Source: Mycoplana dimorpha (GTDB lineage: Bacteria > Pseudomonadota > Alphaproteobacteria > Rhizobiales > Rhizobiaceae). Taken from it: a DNA stretch of 64,000 nucleotides. Below, piece after piece: positions 1 through 7,868 of this stretch. The notes beneath the pieces are model-generated. The model did not search any database, had not been told where the DNA came from, and saw only the letters and a list, made by a program, of their open reading frames with translations. Where the stretch lies: contig NZ_PZZZ01000002.1 in NCBI RefSeq assembly GCF_003046475.1, positions 62,001 to 126,000 of the forward strand. The letters are read 5' to 3'. How positions within the stretch are numbered: position 1 is the first letter of the stretch; every line of letters starts with the position of its first letter. Made by a program: the position numbers and the translations under genes.

Positions 1-1
1 G

Positions 2-208
2 GCCGAGGTCGTCGAAGCATTGCGGCGCGGCAAGGCCAACAAGATCATAGCCTACGAACTCAACCTGCGGGAAAGCACCGTCAAGGTTCACATCCGCAAC
101 ATCATGAAGAAGGTCAAGGCCACCAACCGGACCGAAGTTGCCTACAAGATCAATGATCTGCTGCCGGCCGACATTCCCTCCGATACGTCAAGCCGACTGG
201 AGCACTGA
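2..208 (+). CDS. LuxR-family regulator, C-terminal HTH (5' truncated by window)
   Basis: The reading frame is open to the window edge, so the N-terminus lies upstream; only about 68 residues are visible. They form a GerE/LuxR-type DNA-binding domain: the segment around LRESTVKVHIRNIMKK matches the recognition-helix pattern (xSTVKVHxxNIxxKL) and is followed by the usual NRTEVAYK helix. This domain binds DNA as a dimer and controls transcription; the missing N-terminal part would tell whether it is a response regulator. It sits next to an exopolysaccharide locus and resembles the LuxR protein at the other end of that locus (16034-16798), so a role in polysaccharide control is inferred. A TTG at 20 is only an internal codon. 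A hairpin terminator follows. Confidence 0.85.
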   Translation, partial: AEVVEALRRGKANKIIAYELNLRESTVKVHIRNIMKKVKATNRTEVAYKINDLLPADIPSDTSSRLEH

Positions 209-234
209 GCAAAGCATCCAGCCCTCATGTCTTT

Positions 235-268
235 AGGCTCCACATTTTCGTGGAGCCTGAACTTTTTT
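235..268 (+). terminator. Rho-independent terminator after LuxR gene
   Basis: A 9-bp perfect stem (AGGCTCCAC at 235-243 with GTGGAGCCT at 250-258) with a six-base loop is followed by GAAC and a run of six T (to about 268). It sits 27 bases after the stop codon at 208. Confidence 0.8.
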
Positions 269-341
269 GAGGTTGCCATCGGCGAGTTTCCCGGCAGCTC
301 GCTCTCCACCCGCAACCTTCATCCTCCTCCCGGCACGTCAG

Positions 342-1019
342 TCATAAGCCAGTACCGCGCAGCACGACGAGCGGTGTCCGCGACAGGATCCACATGTCGG
401 TGCTGAGCGACATCATGCGATAATAGCGTGTGTCATGCACGGCCCGCTCGGCGAAGGAGCAGGCGTTCCGGTCGCTGATCTGCCACAGACCGGTCAGGCC
501 CGGGCGCATGGCGAAGTAGGCGGTTCCGGGATATTCGGCGCGCTGTTCGGGCAACATCGGCCGCGGTCCGACCAGGCTCATTTCGCCGCGCAGCACGTTC
601 CAGAACTGTGGCAGCTCGTCGAGCGAGTATTTGCGCAGATATTTCCCCACGCGCGTTATCCGGGGGTCGTGCTCAAGCTTCTGCTTGCGCTCCCATTCAA
701 GTCGCGCCGCAGGGTCGCTGTCCAAGTGCGCCCGCAGCTTCTCGTCTGCACGAGGCACCATGGTCCGAAGCTTCCAAAGCTGGAATATGCGGCCGTTCTT
801 GCCGAGACGCGGCTGACAGAAGAAGGCCGATTCCCCGTCCATCCGCACCAGCAGCGCGAGCAGCCCGACGACGGGCAGGACCATCGGGCTGATCATCAGC
901 ACGAAGAGAACATCGATCAGACGCTTGGAGGGGAGATAGAGCGATCGCGAACCAATCGCCGGGATCAGATCTGGCCTGGAAGCAAGCCGATGGGAATGCG
1001 GCACGTGGTCTCTCGACAT
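342..1019 (-). CDS. Undecaprenyl-phosphate sugar phosphotransferase (ExoY-like)
   Basis: Predicted inner-membrane priming enzyme of exopolysaccharide synthesis: it transfers a sugar-1-phosphate from a UDP-sugar to undecaprenyl phosphate. The 225-residue product has one N-terminal hydrophobic segment (about residues 26-48) and then the bacterial sugar transferase core: KLRTM, DPRITRVGKYLRKYSLDELPQ and a DLV-type motif seen here as MSLVGPRP, then RPGLTGLWQ. Length fits the short ExoY class rather than the long WbaP/CpsE class. The start at 1019 (MSRDHV) is preferred over 1052 because GGAGG lies five bases upstream. It is divergent from the Wzz-type gene. The sugar added cannot be read from sequence; galactose is the ExoY precedent. 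Confidence 0.9.
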   Translation of the reverse strand: MSRDHVPHSHRLASRPDLIPAIGSRSLYLPSKRLIDVLFVLMISPMVLPVVGLLALLVRMDGESAFFCQPRLGKNGRIFQLWKLRTMVPRADEKLRAHLDSDPAARLEWERKQKLEHDPRITRVGKYLRKYSLDELPQFWNVLRGEMSLVGPRPMLPEQRAEYPGTAYFAMRPGLTGLWQISDRNACSFAERAVHDTRYYRMMSLSTDMWILSRTPLVVLRGTGL

Positions 1020-1577
1020 TACAGCCTCCGCATACGCTGAACAAAGCTGCAAGCGGCGACGTCACGGCGGCCCAGTAAAATGGCGTCGGCAAGCCAACGG
1101 CACTCAACGTCGTTGGCGGACGGCGTCTTGAATTCGGTCTCGCTTGAGCAACCTTATATTAACCTTATGAAATGGTGTCACAATAAATCGCTGATTAGAC
1201 AATTCGATCTAGCCTGCGGGCCGTGCCGCGCTCCTCCAGGGGGGGAACTGCTGCGTGGGTGTGTGCTGCCGGCCGTGACCGGCAGACCGCCGCGTGCGGT
1301 CAGTTGGCGGCGTGATCCGTCCCGGCCGGCCTACTCTGGTCGTTTCTTTGCTGCGATGCCGCTCCTGCTACGGGAGACGGCGCAAAATGAGGCTGGCTCT
1401 GTTAGCGCCACAAAGGTTCGCTTGCGCCGGCAGCAGCCCTTGATAAGGCATTGGTCGGACAGTGCTACCCAAATGGATTAGCAGTGGTCGGATGCGGCTC
1501 ACCCACCATTGACGATCTATCCTGCTTTGCAAGCGCCCTCGAAAATGGCCGCCATCTTGCACCGCAAGGAATGCTTT
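1020..1577. promoter_or_regulatory. Divergent intergenic region of the polysaccharide locus
   Basis: 558 bases without a convincing gene separate the divergent ExoY-like and Wzz-like genes and must hold promoters for both. An AT-rich island at about 1148-1210 stands out from the GC-rich surroundings and contains two direct copies of AACCTTAT. No clear terminator was seen. Open frames here have no recognisable protein features. Confidence 0.5.
1150..1168. repeat. Direct repeat AACCTTAT x2, 11-bp period
   Basis: AACCTTAT occurs at 1150-1157 and again at 1161-1168, so the copies are offset by 11 bases, about one helical turn. This puts both on the same DNA face, as is usual for tandem sites of an activator. 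The binding protein is unknown; the flanking LuxR regulators are candidates by position only. Confidence 0.45.
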
Positions 1578-3209
1578 ATGATCAGCAGCGCGGATTTGCG
1601 ATTTTATCGATCTCTCCTGGTGAGACGGCTACCGCTGATTATCCTGAGTGCGCTGGTCGTGTTCGGCCTGGCGCTGGTCGCGGCGAATGTGATGTCGGAA
1701 AAATACAAGGCGGTCGCCAAGGTCTTGGTCGAGGCGCCGCAGATTCCCTCGGAGCTGGCGCGCTCGTCCGTGGCCATCGGCGCCATCGAGGAGATGCAGA
1801 TCCTGCAGCAGGCGATCATCACGCGCGAAAACCTTCTCGACCTGGCACAGCGATATGGTCTTTACGCCGGAAGCGAGGTGAAGCCCGCGGACGAGGACAT
1901 CGTGGCGGATCTGCGCTCACGAATATCGTTCGAGGAGCTGATCCAGGATTCTTCGGCACGGAGTCAGGGCACGACCATCGTGCAGGTCTCTGTTACCGGA
2001 CGAGATCCGCAGCTTGCGGCTCAAATTACGAATGAAGTCGCCAGGATGCTCGTCGCCAAGAACCAGCAGCGGCGGACCGACCGTGCGGGCAATACCCTGC
2101 AGTTCTTCAACCAGGAGGTGGCGCGCCTTGGCACCGAGTTGAGCAGGGTCGAGGCGGATATCCTGAAGTTCAAGACGGACAACAAGGATACCTTGCCCGA
2201 CAGCATCGAATTCCGTCGAACCCAGCAGAACAGTCTTCAGGAAAGAATAGTGGCGCTCGAGCGAGAAGAGGCCGAGTTGCGCTCAAGGCGAAGCAGCCTC
2301 ATTGCTACCTACACCAACACCGGCCGCCTGTCGGACGCGTTGCCCCTCACCCCCGAGCAGCAGATGTTGGCGGACCTCAACAGGGCGCTCGTCGAGCAGC
2401 TGTCGATTTTCTCCGACAACAGCCCGAGCGTCGCCTCTCTGAAATCGCGTATCGCCGCTCTGCAGAGCAGGGTGCTCGAGCGCCAGCCACGGCAGGCGGA
2501 ATTGCGCGACAAGGCGCAGCGCGATGCAACGGAGCAGGCCTCCTTTGGCCTTGATCTGCAATTGTCCGACATCGACGAGCGGTTGAAGGCCATCGATGGG
2601 GAGCGGGTGGAGGCTACCAAGCGCATCGACCAATTGACGCGTTCAATTGCTGCCACTCCGGCAAGCGAAACCGTCCTGAACGCTCTGGAGCGGAACCACG
2701 CCAACATCCAGACCCAGTACAACGCGGCAATTGCACGCCGTGCGGAAGCGTCCACCGGCGAGCAGATCGAGATGCGCTCGGAAGGGGGCCGTCTGACCCT
2801 GATAGAAGCGGCCATTCCCCCCCGTGACCCGGCAAACCTGCAAAAGGCGCGTATCGTCAGGCTGATGGGCGCGCCCGCCGGGCTGGCATTCGGAATTGGG
2901 CTGGTCATTCTGCTGGAGATACTCAACCGCAAGGTCCGTCGTCCAGCCGACGTCGAAAGGCTTCTCCAGGTCCAACCACTCGCCGTCATCCCCGAAATCG
3001 GCGCGAAGCGGCAGAAGGCCGGCGGCACGCGCGGCGGCTTCGCCTTCAGAACCGTGTCGGTCGGTGCCGTGCTGTTCGGATTGCTGCTGGCTGCTGCTCC
3101 GCTCGATACCAACCAAGCCGGCGTCAAGCCGCCGGAGAACGGCGTTTCCTTGAGCGCCACTCCCGCGGGCGACCAAGGTCGCGCCCTGCCAATCAGGATT
3201 GGACGATAA
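1578..3209 (+). CDS. Wzz-type polysaccharide co-polymerase (chain-length/export)
   Basis: Inner-membrane protein of the Wzz/GumC family that controls polymer length and links synthesis to export. The 543-residue product has an N-terminal membrane segment (about residues 16-38), a long periplasmic region with strongly helical, probable coiled-coil stretches (roughly 160-400), a second membrane segment (about 437-456, followed by EILNRKVRRPADVE, a typical Wzz boundary) and an extra C-terminal hydrophobic stretch (near 500-515). It lacks the cytoplasmic ATPase domain present in one-piece ExoP proteins; the next gene supplies it, 4 bases downstream. The start at 1578 (MISSADLRF) has AAGGA at a suitable distance; an ATG at 1509 in the same frame has no good ribosome site. 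Confidence 0.88.
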   Translation: MISSADLRFYRSLLVRRLPLIILSALVVFGLALVAANVMSEKYKAVAKVLVEAPQIPSELARSSVAIGAIEEMQILQQAIITRENLLDLAQRYGLYAGSEVKPADEDIVADLRSRISFEELIQDSSARSQGTTIVQVSVTGRDPQLAAQITNEVARMLVAKNQQRRTDRAGNTLQFFNQEVARLGTELSRVEADILKFKTDNKDTLPDSIEFRRTQQNSLQERIVALEREEAELRSRRSSLIATYTNTGRLSDALPLTPEQQMLADLNRALVEQLSIFSDNSPSVASLKSRIAALQSRVLERQPRQAELRDKAQRDATEQASFGLDLQLSDIDERLKAIDGERVEATKRIDQLTRSIAATPASETVLNALERNHANIQTQYNAAIARRAEASTGEQIEMRSEGGRLTLIEAAIPPRDPANLQKARIVRLMGAPAGLAFGIGLVILLEILNRKVRRPADVERLLQVQPLAVIPEIGAKRQKAGGTRGGFAFRTVSVGAVLFGLLLAAAPLDTNQAGVKPPENGVSLSATPAGDQGRALPIRIGR

Positions 3210-3213
3210 GCCC

Positions 3214-3996
3214 ATGGAGCAAATCCCAGCACCACTGCAGGAGGCGATGCGATTTCGCAGCGGCGACCGTCTCGTTGAACAGGCCGTGGAAGTCTGCGCG
3301 CGCTTCGACCGCGAAATTGCCTGGGACGCCCTGCCGAATTTGACGCTCGACCCGAAATGGGCCGAGCAGAACCGGATAGTGACCTTGAATCACTCCGACC
3401 CCGCCCATGCGGCCTTCGACCTGCTTCGGACGAGACTGCTGCGGTGCCTGCAGCAGAACGGCTGGACGTCGGTGGCCATCACCTCCCCGAGCCCATCTTG
3501 CGGCAAGTCGCTCGTGGCGCTGAACCTGGCGTTCAGCCTCGCCAACCAGACGGATCGCCGTACCATCCTGATGGATATGAACCTCAAGCAGCCGCATCTA
3601 GAAGACCTGCTTGGGAGCCCGAGCGAAGCGTCGATGGAGGACTTCCTCGCCGGCAGGTGCCCGCCCGACGATGTGCTGCGCAGATTTGGAGACAATCTCG
3701 CGATCGGCACCAATAGCCGGCCGGTGAAATGCTCCGCCGAGCTGCTTCAGAGCCGGAGCGCAGCGGCGGCGTTGCAGAGCCTGCGCAAGCGGATGAAGCC
3801 GGACGTTCTTCTTTTTGATCTTTCGTCGATGCTGCCCAACGACGATGTCATCGCGTTCCTGGGAAATGTGGATTGCGTACTTCTGGTGGTGGCTGCCGAA
3901 CAAAGCACGCTTGACGACCTGGATGCCTGCGAGCGTGAGCTGTCGGAGCAGTCGAACGTGGTCGGCGTGGTCCTCAACAGATGCCACTATGGCTAG
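3214..3996 (+). CDS. CpsD/CapB-like polysaccharide ATPase (BY-kinase family)
   Basis: Cytoplasmic P-loop ATPase partner of the preceding Wzz protein. The 260-residue product shows a Walker A in the form SPSPSCGKS (about residues 91-99), a Walker A' region (ILMDMNLKQPH) and a Walker B (VLLFDLSS), in the order expected of bacterial tyrosine kinases. The C-terminus ends NRCHYG and has no tyrosine cluster, so autophosphorylation of the usual tail is not supported and it may act only as an ATPase. The start at 3214 is chosen over a TTG at 3199, which would overlap the upstream gene. The two genes together correspond to a split ExoP. Confidence 0.8.
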   Translation: MEQIPAPLQEAMRFRSGDRLVEQAVEVCARFDREIAWDALPNLTLDPKWAEQNRIVTLNHSDPAHAAFDLLRTRLLRCLQQNGWTSVAITSPSPSCGKSLVALNLAFSLANQTDRRTILMDMNLKQPHLEDLLGSPSEASMEDFLAGRCPPDDVLRRFGDNLAIGTNSRPVKCSAELLQSRSAAAALQSLRKRMKPDVLLFDLSSMLPNDDVIAFLGNVDCVLLVVAAEQSTLDDLDACERELSEQSNVVGVVLNRCHYG

Positions 3997-4520
3997 CGGG
4001 TTCGGCCCACCCGACTTCATATCGCTGATCGGCGTGGATTGCGCGGCGCGCTGTTGTCGAATGGCGATAGGTGATCGCGACATAAAGGCATGATGAGTGC
4101 CGCCTCCGTCGCACAATTCCTGCCCTACCCGGGCGCACGAGAAAGGCTTTTGCTCGCAAAGCGCTGCCAGGTGTCCCGAGGGGAAGCGGACGCCGGGCTG
4201 GGGCTGCGAAGCCATTGCGGTTCGGCGCACCCCGATCAGGCGCGGCTTTTGGCAGTGCGAGTCGGCATCCATGAAGGTCGCTAAAAGATGTCCTCATGCC
4301 TACCTTTGAGCAGGGCGTTGACGTCTGAGCGCGGCTCGGCCTCCGCGACGCCGCGCCCGCTACACCTTTCGACGAGCCAGCTACTGCAATTTGTTTTCTT
4401 TACTCGCTGGCAGGAAAGAACTCTCCTGATCGGCGGAGAAGTCACCGGGGATGGTGTCAGGCCGGTTCAGTATCGCGTCTAGCTCGCGCCATCGCACACT
4501 AGCACAGGGGCCGTTGCTGC
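3997..4520. other. Intergenic region before sugar operon
   Basis: 524 bases with no convincing gene. Short open frames on both strands lack recognisable domains and ribosome sites. It presumably carries the promoter of the six-gene nucleotide-sugar operon starting at 4521; an AT-richer stretch at about 4385-4420 is the most promoter-like part, but no motif is certain. Confidence 0.4.
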
Positions 4521-5027
4521 ATGATCGCATCATCTGTTGCCTTGGATGACGGCGTGGTCATTCATCATCCCGATCTGGTCAATCTCTATGGCTGCACGGT
4601 CGGAGCCGGCAGCCGGATCGGAACGTTCGTCGAAATCCAGAAGAATGCTTCCGTCGGCCGCAACTGCAAGATTTCCAGCCATACGTTCATTTGCGAGGGG
4701 GTCACCATCGAGGACGGTGTCTTTGTCGGCCACGGCGTGATGTTCACCAACGATCTCCACCCGCGCGCGGTCAACCCCGACGGCAGCCTGCAGACGGACA
4801 CGGACTGGGAGATGGTTCCGACGCTCGTCCGGCGACACGCCTCCATCGGCAGCAATGCGACCATTCTTGCCGGCGTGACCATCGGCGAAGGCGCGCTGGT
4901 CGGTGCCGGCGCGGTCGTCACGAAGGACGTGCCCGCCGAGGCGATCGTAGCCGGCGTACCGGCCAGGATCACCGGCCACGTCAAGGACGCGCAGTCCGGG
5001 TCTGTATCCGCCAGGAGAGCACGATGA
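4521..5027 (+). CDS. Left-handed beta-helix N-acyltransferase (WbpD/WlbB-like)
   Basis: A 168-residue protein made mostly of hexapeptide repeats (for example VGAGSRIG, VSIGRN-type turns and the C-terminal IGEGALVGAGAVVTKDVPAEAIVAGVPA block), the fold of trimeric acyl-CoA or acetyl-CoA dependent sugar N-acyltransferases. A conserved insertion with FTNDLHPRA supplies the probable catalytic His. In the Pseudomonas WbpD and Bordetella WlbB pathways such enzymes acetylate the 3-amino group of a UDP-3-amino uronic acid. The neighbours (a Gfo/Idh dehydrogenase and a DegT aminotransferase) are the other two steps of that pathway. The stop overlaps the next start by four bases (ATGA), implying translational coupling. 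The acyl group is not determined. Confidence 0.85.
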   Translation: MIASSVALDDGVVIHHPDLVNLYGCTVGAGSRIGTFVEIQKNASVGRNCKISSHTFICEGVTIEDGVFVGHGVMFTNDLHPRAVNPDGSLQTDTDWEMVPTLVRRHASIGSNATILAGVTIGEGALVGAGAVVTKDVPAEAIVAGVPARITGHVKDAQSGSVSARRAR

Positions 5028-6061
5028 TCGGCATTGCGGTCGTGGGATATGGCTATTGGGGTCCCAACCTGGTCCGCAATCTCGCAGAGATTCCGGAAGC
5101 CCGCCTCACCCATGTGTGCGATCTCGACAAGGGACGGCTGAGGGCGGTGCAGGCGCGATACCCCACCGTGCAAATCACCGATAATCTGGAGGAAGTGCTG
5201 CGCGATCCCCGCGTCGACGCGATCGCGATTGCGACGCCGGTGTCGACCCATTTCAAGATCGCCATGCAGGCGCTGATGTCGGGCAAGCACGTGTTCGTGG
5301 AGAAGCCGATGACGGCGACCTCGGAGGAGGGTCGAAGGCTGGTCGAGGAGGCCGCCCGACGCAATCTCGTGCTGGCGGTCGATCACACGTTCATACACAC
5401 CGGGGCAGTCCGGAAGATGCGCGAGATCGTCGATGATGGGCTCGGCGAGATGTACTACTACGATTCCGTCAGGGTGAATCTCGGGCTGTTTCAGCACGAC
5501 GTCAGCGTGATTTGGGACCTGGCGGTCCACGACCTTTCGATCCTCGACTACCTGCTGCGGGAGAGGCCGGTGGCCGTCTCGGCGACCGGCATGAGCCACG
5601 TCCTCGGCGAGCCGGAGAACATTGCCTACCTCAACCTGTTCTTCGAAAGCCGGCTGATCGCTCACATCCACGTCAACTGGCTGGCACCGGTAAAGGTACG
5701 CCGCACCCTTGTCGGCGGCAGCAGCAAGATGATCGTCTATGACGACCTCGAGCCCAGCGAGAAGATCAAGGTCTACGACAAGGGCATTACGTTGAGCGAC
5801 AACCCTCGCAACGAAGGGGAGAGGGTCTACGACATGCTGGTCGGCTATCGGACCGGCGACATGTATGCCCCGCAACTGGACATGACCGAAGCCTTGACCC
5901 GCGAACTCCGGCAGTTCGTGTCCTGCATCGAGCACGACGAGCAGCCCATTGCCGATGGCGCTGCAGGCCTCCGGGTCGTGCGGATCCTGGAGGCTGCAAC
6001 CCAGTCATTGGCCCAGCGCGGCCGCGTCGTGGACCTCGGTCTGGCAAGGATGATCGCATGA
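5024..6061 (+). CDS. Gfo/Idh/MocA sugar dehydrogenase (WbpB/WlbA-like)
   Basis: NAD(P)-dependent oxidoreductase predicted to oxidise C3 of a UDP-sugar so that the following aminotransferase can act. The 345-residue product begins with a Rossmann motif (VVGYGYWGPNLVRNL), has the family EKP motif (HVFVEKPMT, about residue 93) that carries the catalytic Lys, and a DHTFIHTGAVRK segment typical of polysaccharide-cluster members. It starts inside the upstream stop (ATGA) and ends in another ATGA overlap with the aminotransferase. A UDP-N-acetylglucosamine 6-dehydrogenase (WbpA), which would make the substrate in the known pathway, is not present in this window. Family is certain, exact substrate inferred. 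Confidence 0.87.
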   Translation: MIGIAVVGYGYWGPNLVRNLAEIPEARLTHVCDLDKGRLRAVQARYPTVQITDNLEEVLRDPRVDAIAIATPVSTHFKIAMQALMSGKHVFVEKPMTATSEEGRRLVEEAARRNLVLAVDHTFIHTGAVRKMREIVDDGLGEMYYYDSVRVNLGLFQHDVSVIWDLAVHDLSILDYLLRERPVAVSATGMSHVLGEPENIAYLNLFFESRLIAHIHVNWLAPVKVRRTLVGGSSKMIVYDDLEPSEKIKVYDKGITLSDNPRNEGERVYDMLVGYRTGDMYAPQLDMTEALTRELRQFVSCIEHDEQPIADGAAGLRVVRILEAATQSLAQRGRVVDLGLARMIA

Positions 6062-7164
6062 TTCCCTTTCTCGACCTGAAGGCGCAGTATGCGTCGATCA
6101 AGGACGAAGTCGACGCAGCCGTCCTGAATGTCCTCGCTTCCGCCCAGTATATTCTGGGCGACGAGGTGGCCGCCCTCGAGGAGGAGTTCGCCGACTATTG
6201 CGGCGTCGACCATGCCGTGGCGGTGAACACCGGCACCAGCGCGCTGCACCTGTCGCTGCTGGCGGCCGGCATCGGCCCCGGAGACGAGGTCCTGACGGTG
6301 CCGTTCACCTTCGTCGCCACCGCGTCGGCGATCTGCTACACCGGCGCAAGGCCGGTGTTCGTCGACGTCGAGCCGGTCACGCTGACGATGGATCCGGCAA
6401 AGCTCGAGGCCGCGGTTACCCCGCGGACAAAGGCGATCGTGCCGGTTCATCTCTATGGGCAGATGGCGGACATGGATGCCATCTGCGCGATCGCCGAGCG
6501 CCATGGGCTGGTGGTGATCGAGGACGCCTGCCAGGCGCACGGAGCAGAGTACAAGGGGCGACGCGCCGGCAGCATCGGTCTGTCCGGCAGTTTCAGCTTC
6601 TATCCCGGCAAGAACCTGGGCGCTTGCGGTGAGGGCGGCATGGTCGTCACCAACGACAGCCAACAAGCCGAAACGATCCGCATGCTTCGCGACTGGGGCC
6701 AGAGCCAGCGCTATCATCATGTCCTGAAGGGCTACAACTATCGCATGGATGGCATCCAGGGGGCGATCCTGCGCGTCAAACTCAGGCATCTCGACGCCTG
6801 GACGGCCGCCCGCCGCACGCATGCGGCGCAATACTCGTCGCTGCTTGACGGGTCGGCCGCCGTCACGCCCCCGATCGAGGTCACCGGTCGGCGCCATGTC
6901 TACCATGTCTATGCCGTAAGAAGTCACCAGCGCGCCGATCTGCAGCACCGCCTTCAGGCACAAGGCATCCAGTCGGGATTGCATTACCCCATACCGGTGC
7001 ATCTGCAGGAAGCGCACCTGGATCTTGGCTACGCCGAGGGCGATTTCCCGGTGTCCGAAGCCGCCGCGCGCGAAGTTCTTTCCCTGCCGATCTATCCCGA
7101 AATGACGCCCAGGCAGGTCGCGGAGGTGGTTTCCGCGGTGGAGCAGGATAGCTATGTCTGTTGA
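6058..7164 (+). CDS. DegT/DnrJ/EryC1/StrS sugar aminotransferase (WbpE-like)
   Basis: PLP-dependent aminotransferase that converts a keto-sugar nucleotide into an amino-sugar nucleotide, usually with glutamate as donor. The 368-residue product has the family layout: NTGTSALHLSLLAAGIGPGDEV near residues 58-80, EDACQAHGAEYKG, and the PLP lysine in SFYPGKNLGACGEGG, which is Lys185 by count. It starts in a four-base ATGA overlap with the dehydrogenase. Together, the acyltransferase, dehydrogenase and aminotransferase reproduce a WbpB-WbpE-WbpD type 3-amino-sugar module, pointing to a 2,3-diamino or 3-amino sugar in the polysaccharide. Confidence 0.9.
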   Translation: MIPFLDLKAQYASIKDEVDAAVLNVLASAQYILGDEVAALEEEFADYCGVDHAVAVNTGTSALHLSLLAAGIGPGDEVLTVPFTFVATASAICYTGARPVFVDVEPVTLTMDPAKLEAAVTPRTKAIVPVHLYGQMADMDAICAIAERHGLVVIEDACQAHGAEYKGRRAGSIGLSGSFSFYPGKNLGACGEGGMVVTNDSQQAETIRMLRDWGQSQRYHHVLKGYNYRMDGIQGAILRVKLRHLDAWTAARRTHAAQYSSLLDGSAAVTPPIEVTGRRHVYHVYAVRSHQRADLQHRLQAQGIQSGLHYPIPVHLQEAHLDLGYAEGDFPVSEAAAREVLSLPIYPEMTPRQVAEVVSAVEQDSYVC

Positions 7165-7858
7165 ACCGGAGCCGATGGTGAGGCTGGTGAAGGCGGTGCA
7201 TGGACAGCGCGACATGGCTGCCGACCCATCTTACGAGCTGCAGCTGGCGGAAGAGCTGAGAAAGACTTACGGACCGGCCGGTCTGAGCGAGCTCTATGGG
7301 CGCTTTTCCTCTGGAACCGGTTTCATCGACGACCTCATGCGCCGGGTGATCTGTCGCGCGCTGGTGCGCAAATGTGGCTCGGGCCTCCGGATCGCCAGCG
7401 GCGTCGTCTTCAGGCATCCAGAGACATTCGAAATCGGTGACGGCGTACGCATCGAGTCGGGGGCCCACATCCAGGGGCGACATGATGGATCCTGCGTCAT
7501 CGGCCACAAGGTGTGGATAGGTCCGCAGGCCTTTTTGGATGCACGTGATCTGGTCCTTGGGGACTATGTGGGATGGGGACCGGGCGCGAAGATCCTCGGG
7601 TCCACGCATACGGGCATGCCGCATGACGTGCCGATTATCGCGACCGATCTGCAGATCCGCCCGGTTCGCGTCGAGGCGTGGGCCGATATCGGCACCAATG
7701 CGACCATCCTGCCGGGCGTCACGATCGGAAAGGGCGCCATGGTCGGTGCCGGCGCCGTTGTCGTCACCGATGTTCCGCCGTTCTCGATCGTTGCCGGTGT
7801 TCCCGCGCGCTTCGTCCGCTGGCGAAAAGAAACTGACCCGGAGCCGACTTCATCATAG
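7154..7858 (+). CDS. Hexapeptide-repeat acyltransferase with N-terminal helical extension
   Basis: 234 residues. The first 65 or so residues are predicted helical and lack repeats; from about residue 75 there are left-handed beta-helix repeats (FEIGDGVRIESGAHIQ, CVIGHKVWIGPQAFLD, ATILPGVTIGKGAMVGAGAVVVTDVPPFSIVAGVPARFVR). The block around GSTHTGMPHD contains the His expected for catalysis. It is probably an O- or N-acetyltransferase acting on a sugar nucleotide or a polysaccharide residue. The start overlaps the upstream aminotransferase by 11 bases, consistent with coupled translation. It is distinct in size and N-terminus from the acyltransferase at 4521-5027, so the operon makes two acylations. 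Confidence 0.82.
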   Translation: MSVEPEPMVRLVKAVHGQRDMAADPSYELQLAEELRKTYGPAGLSELYGRFSSGTGFIDDLMRRVICRALVRKCGSGLRIASGVVFRHPETFEIGDGVRIESGAHIQGRHDGSCVIGHKVWIGPQAFLDARDLVLGDYVGWGPGAKILGSTHTGMPHDVPIIATDLQIRPVRVEAWADIGTNATILPGVTIGKGAMVGAGAVVVTDVPPFSIVAGVPARFVRWRKETDPEPTSS

Positions 7859-7868
7859 GGAGCATGTC

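Noticed and set aside
1080-1481. 133-codon frame in the divergent EPS promoter region
   Set aside because: No ribosome site, odd composition, spans the AT-rich promoter-like island.
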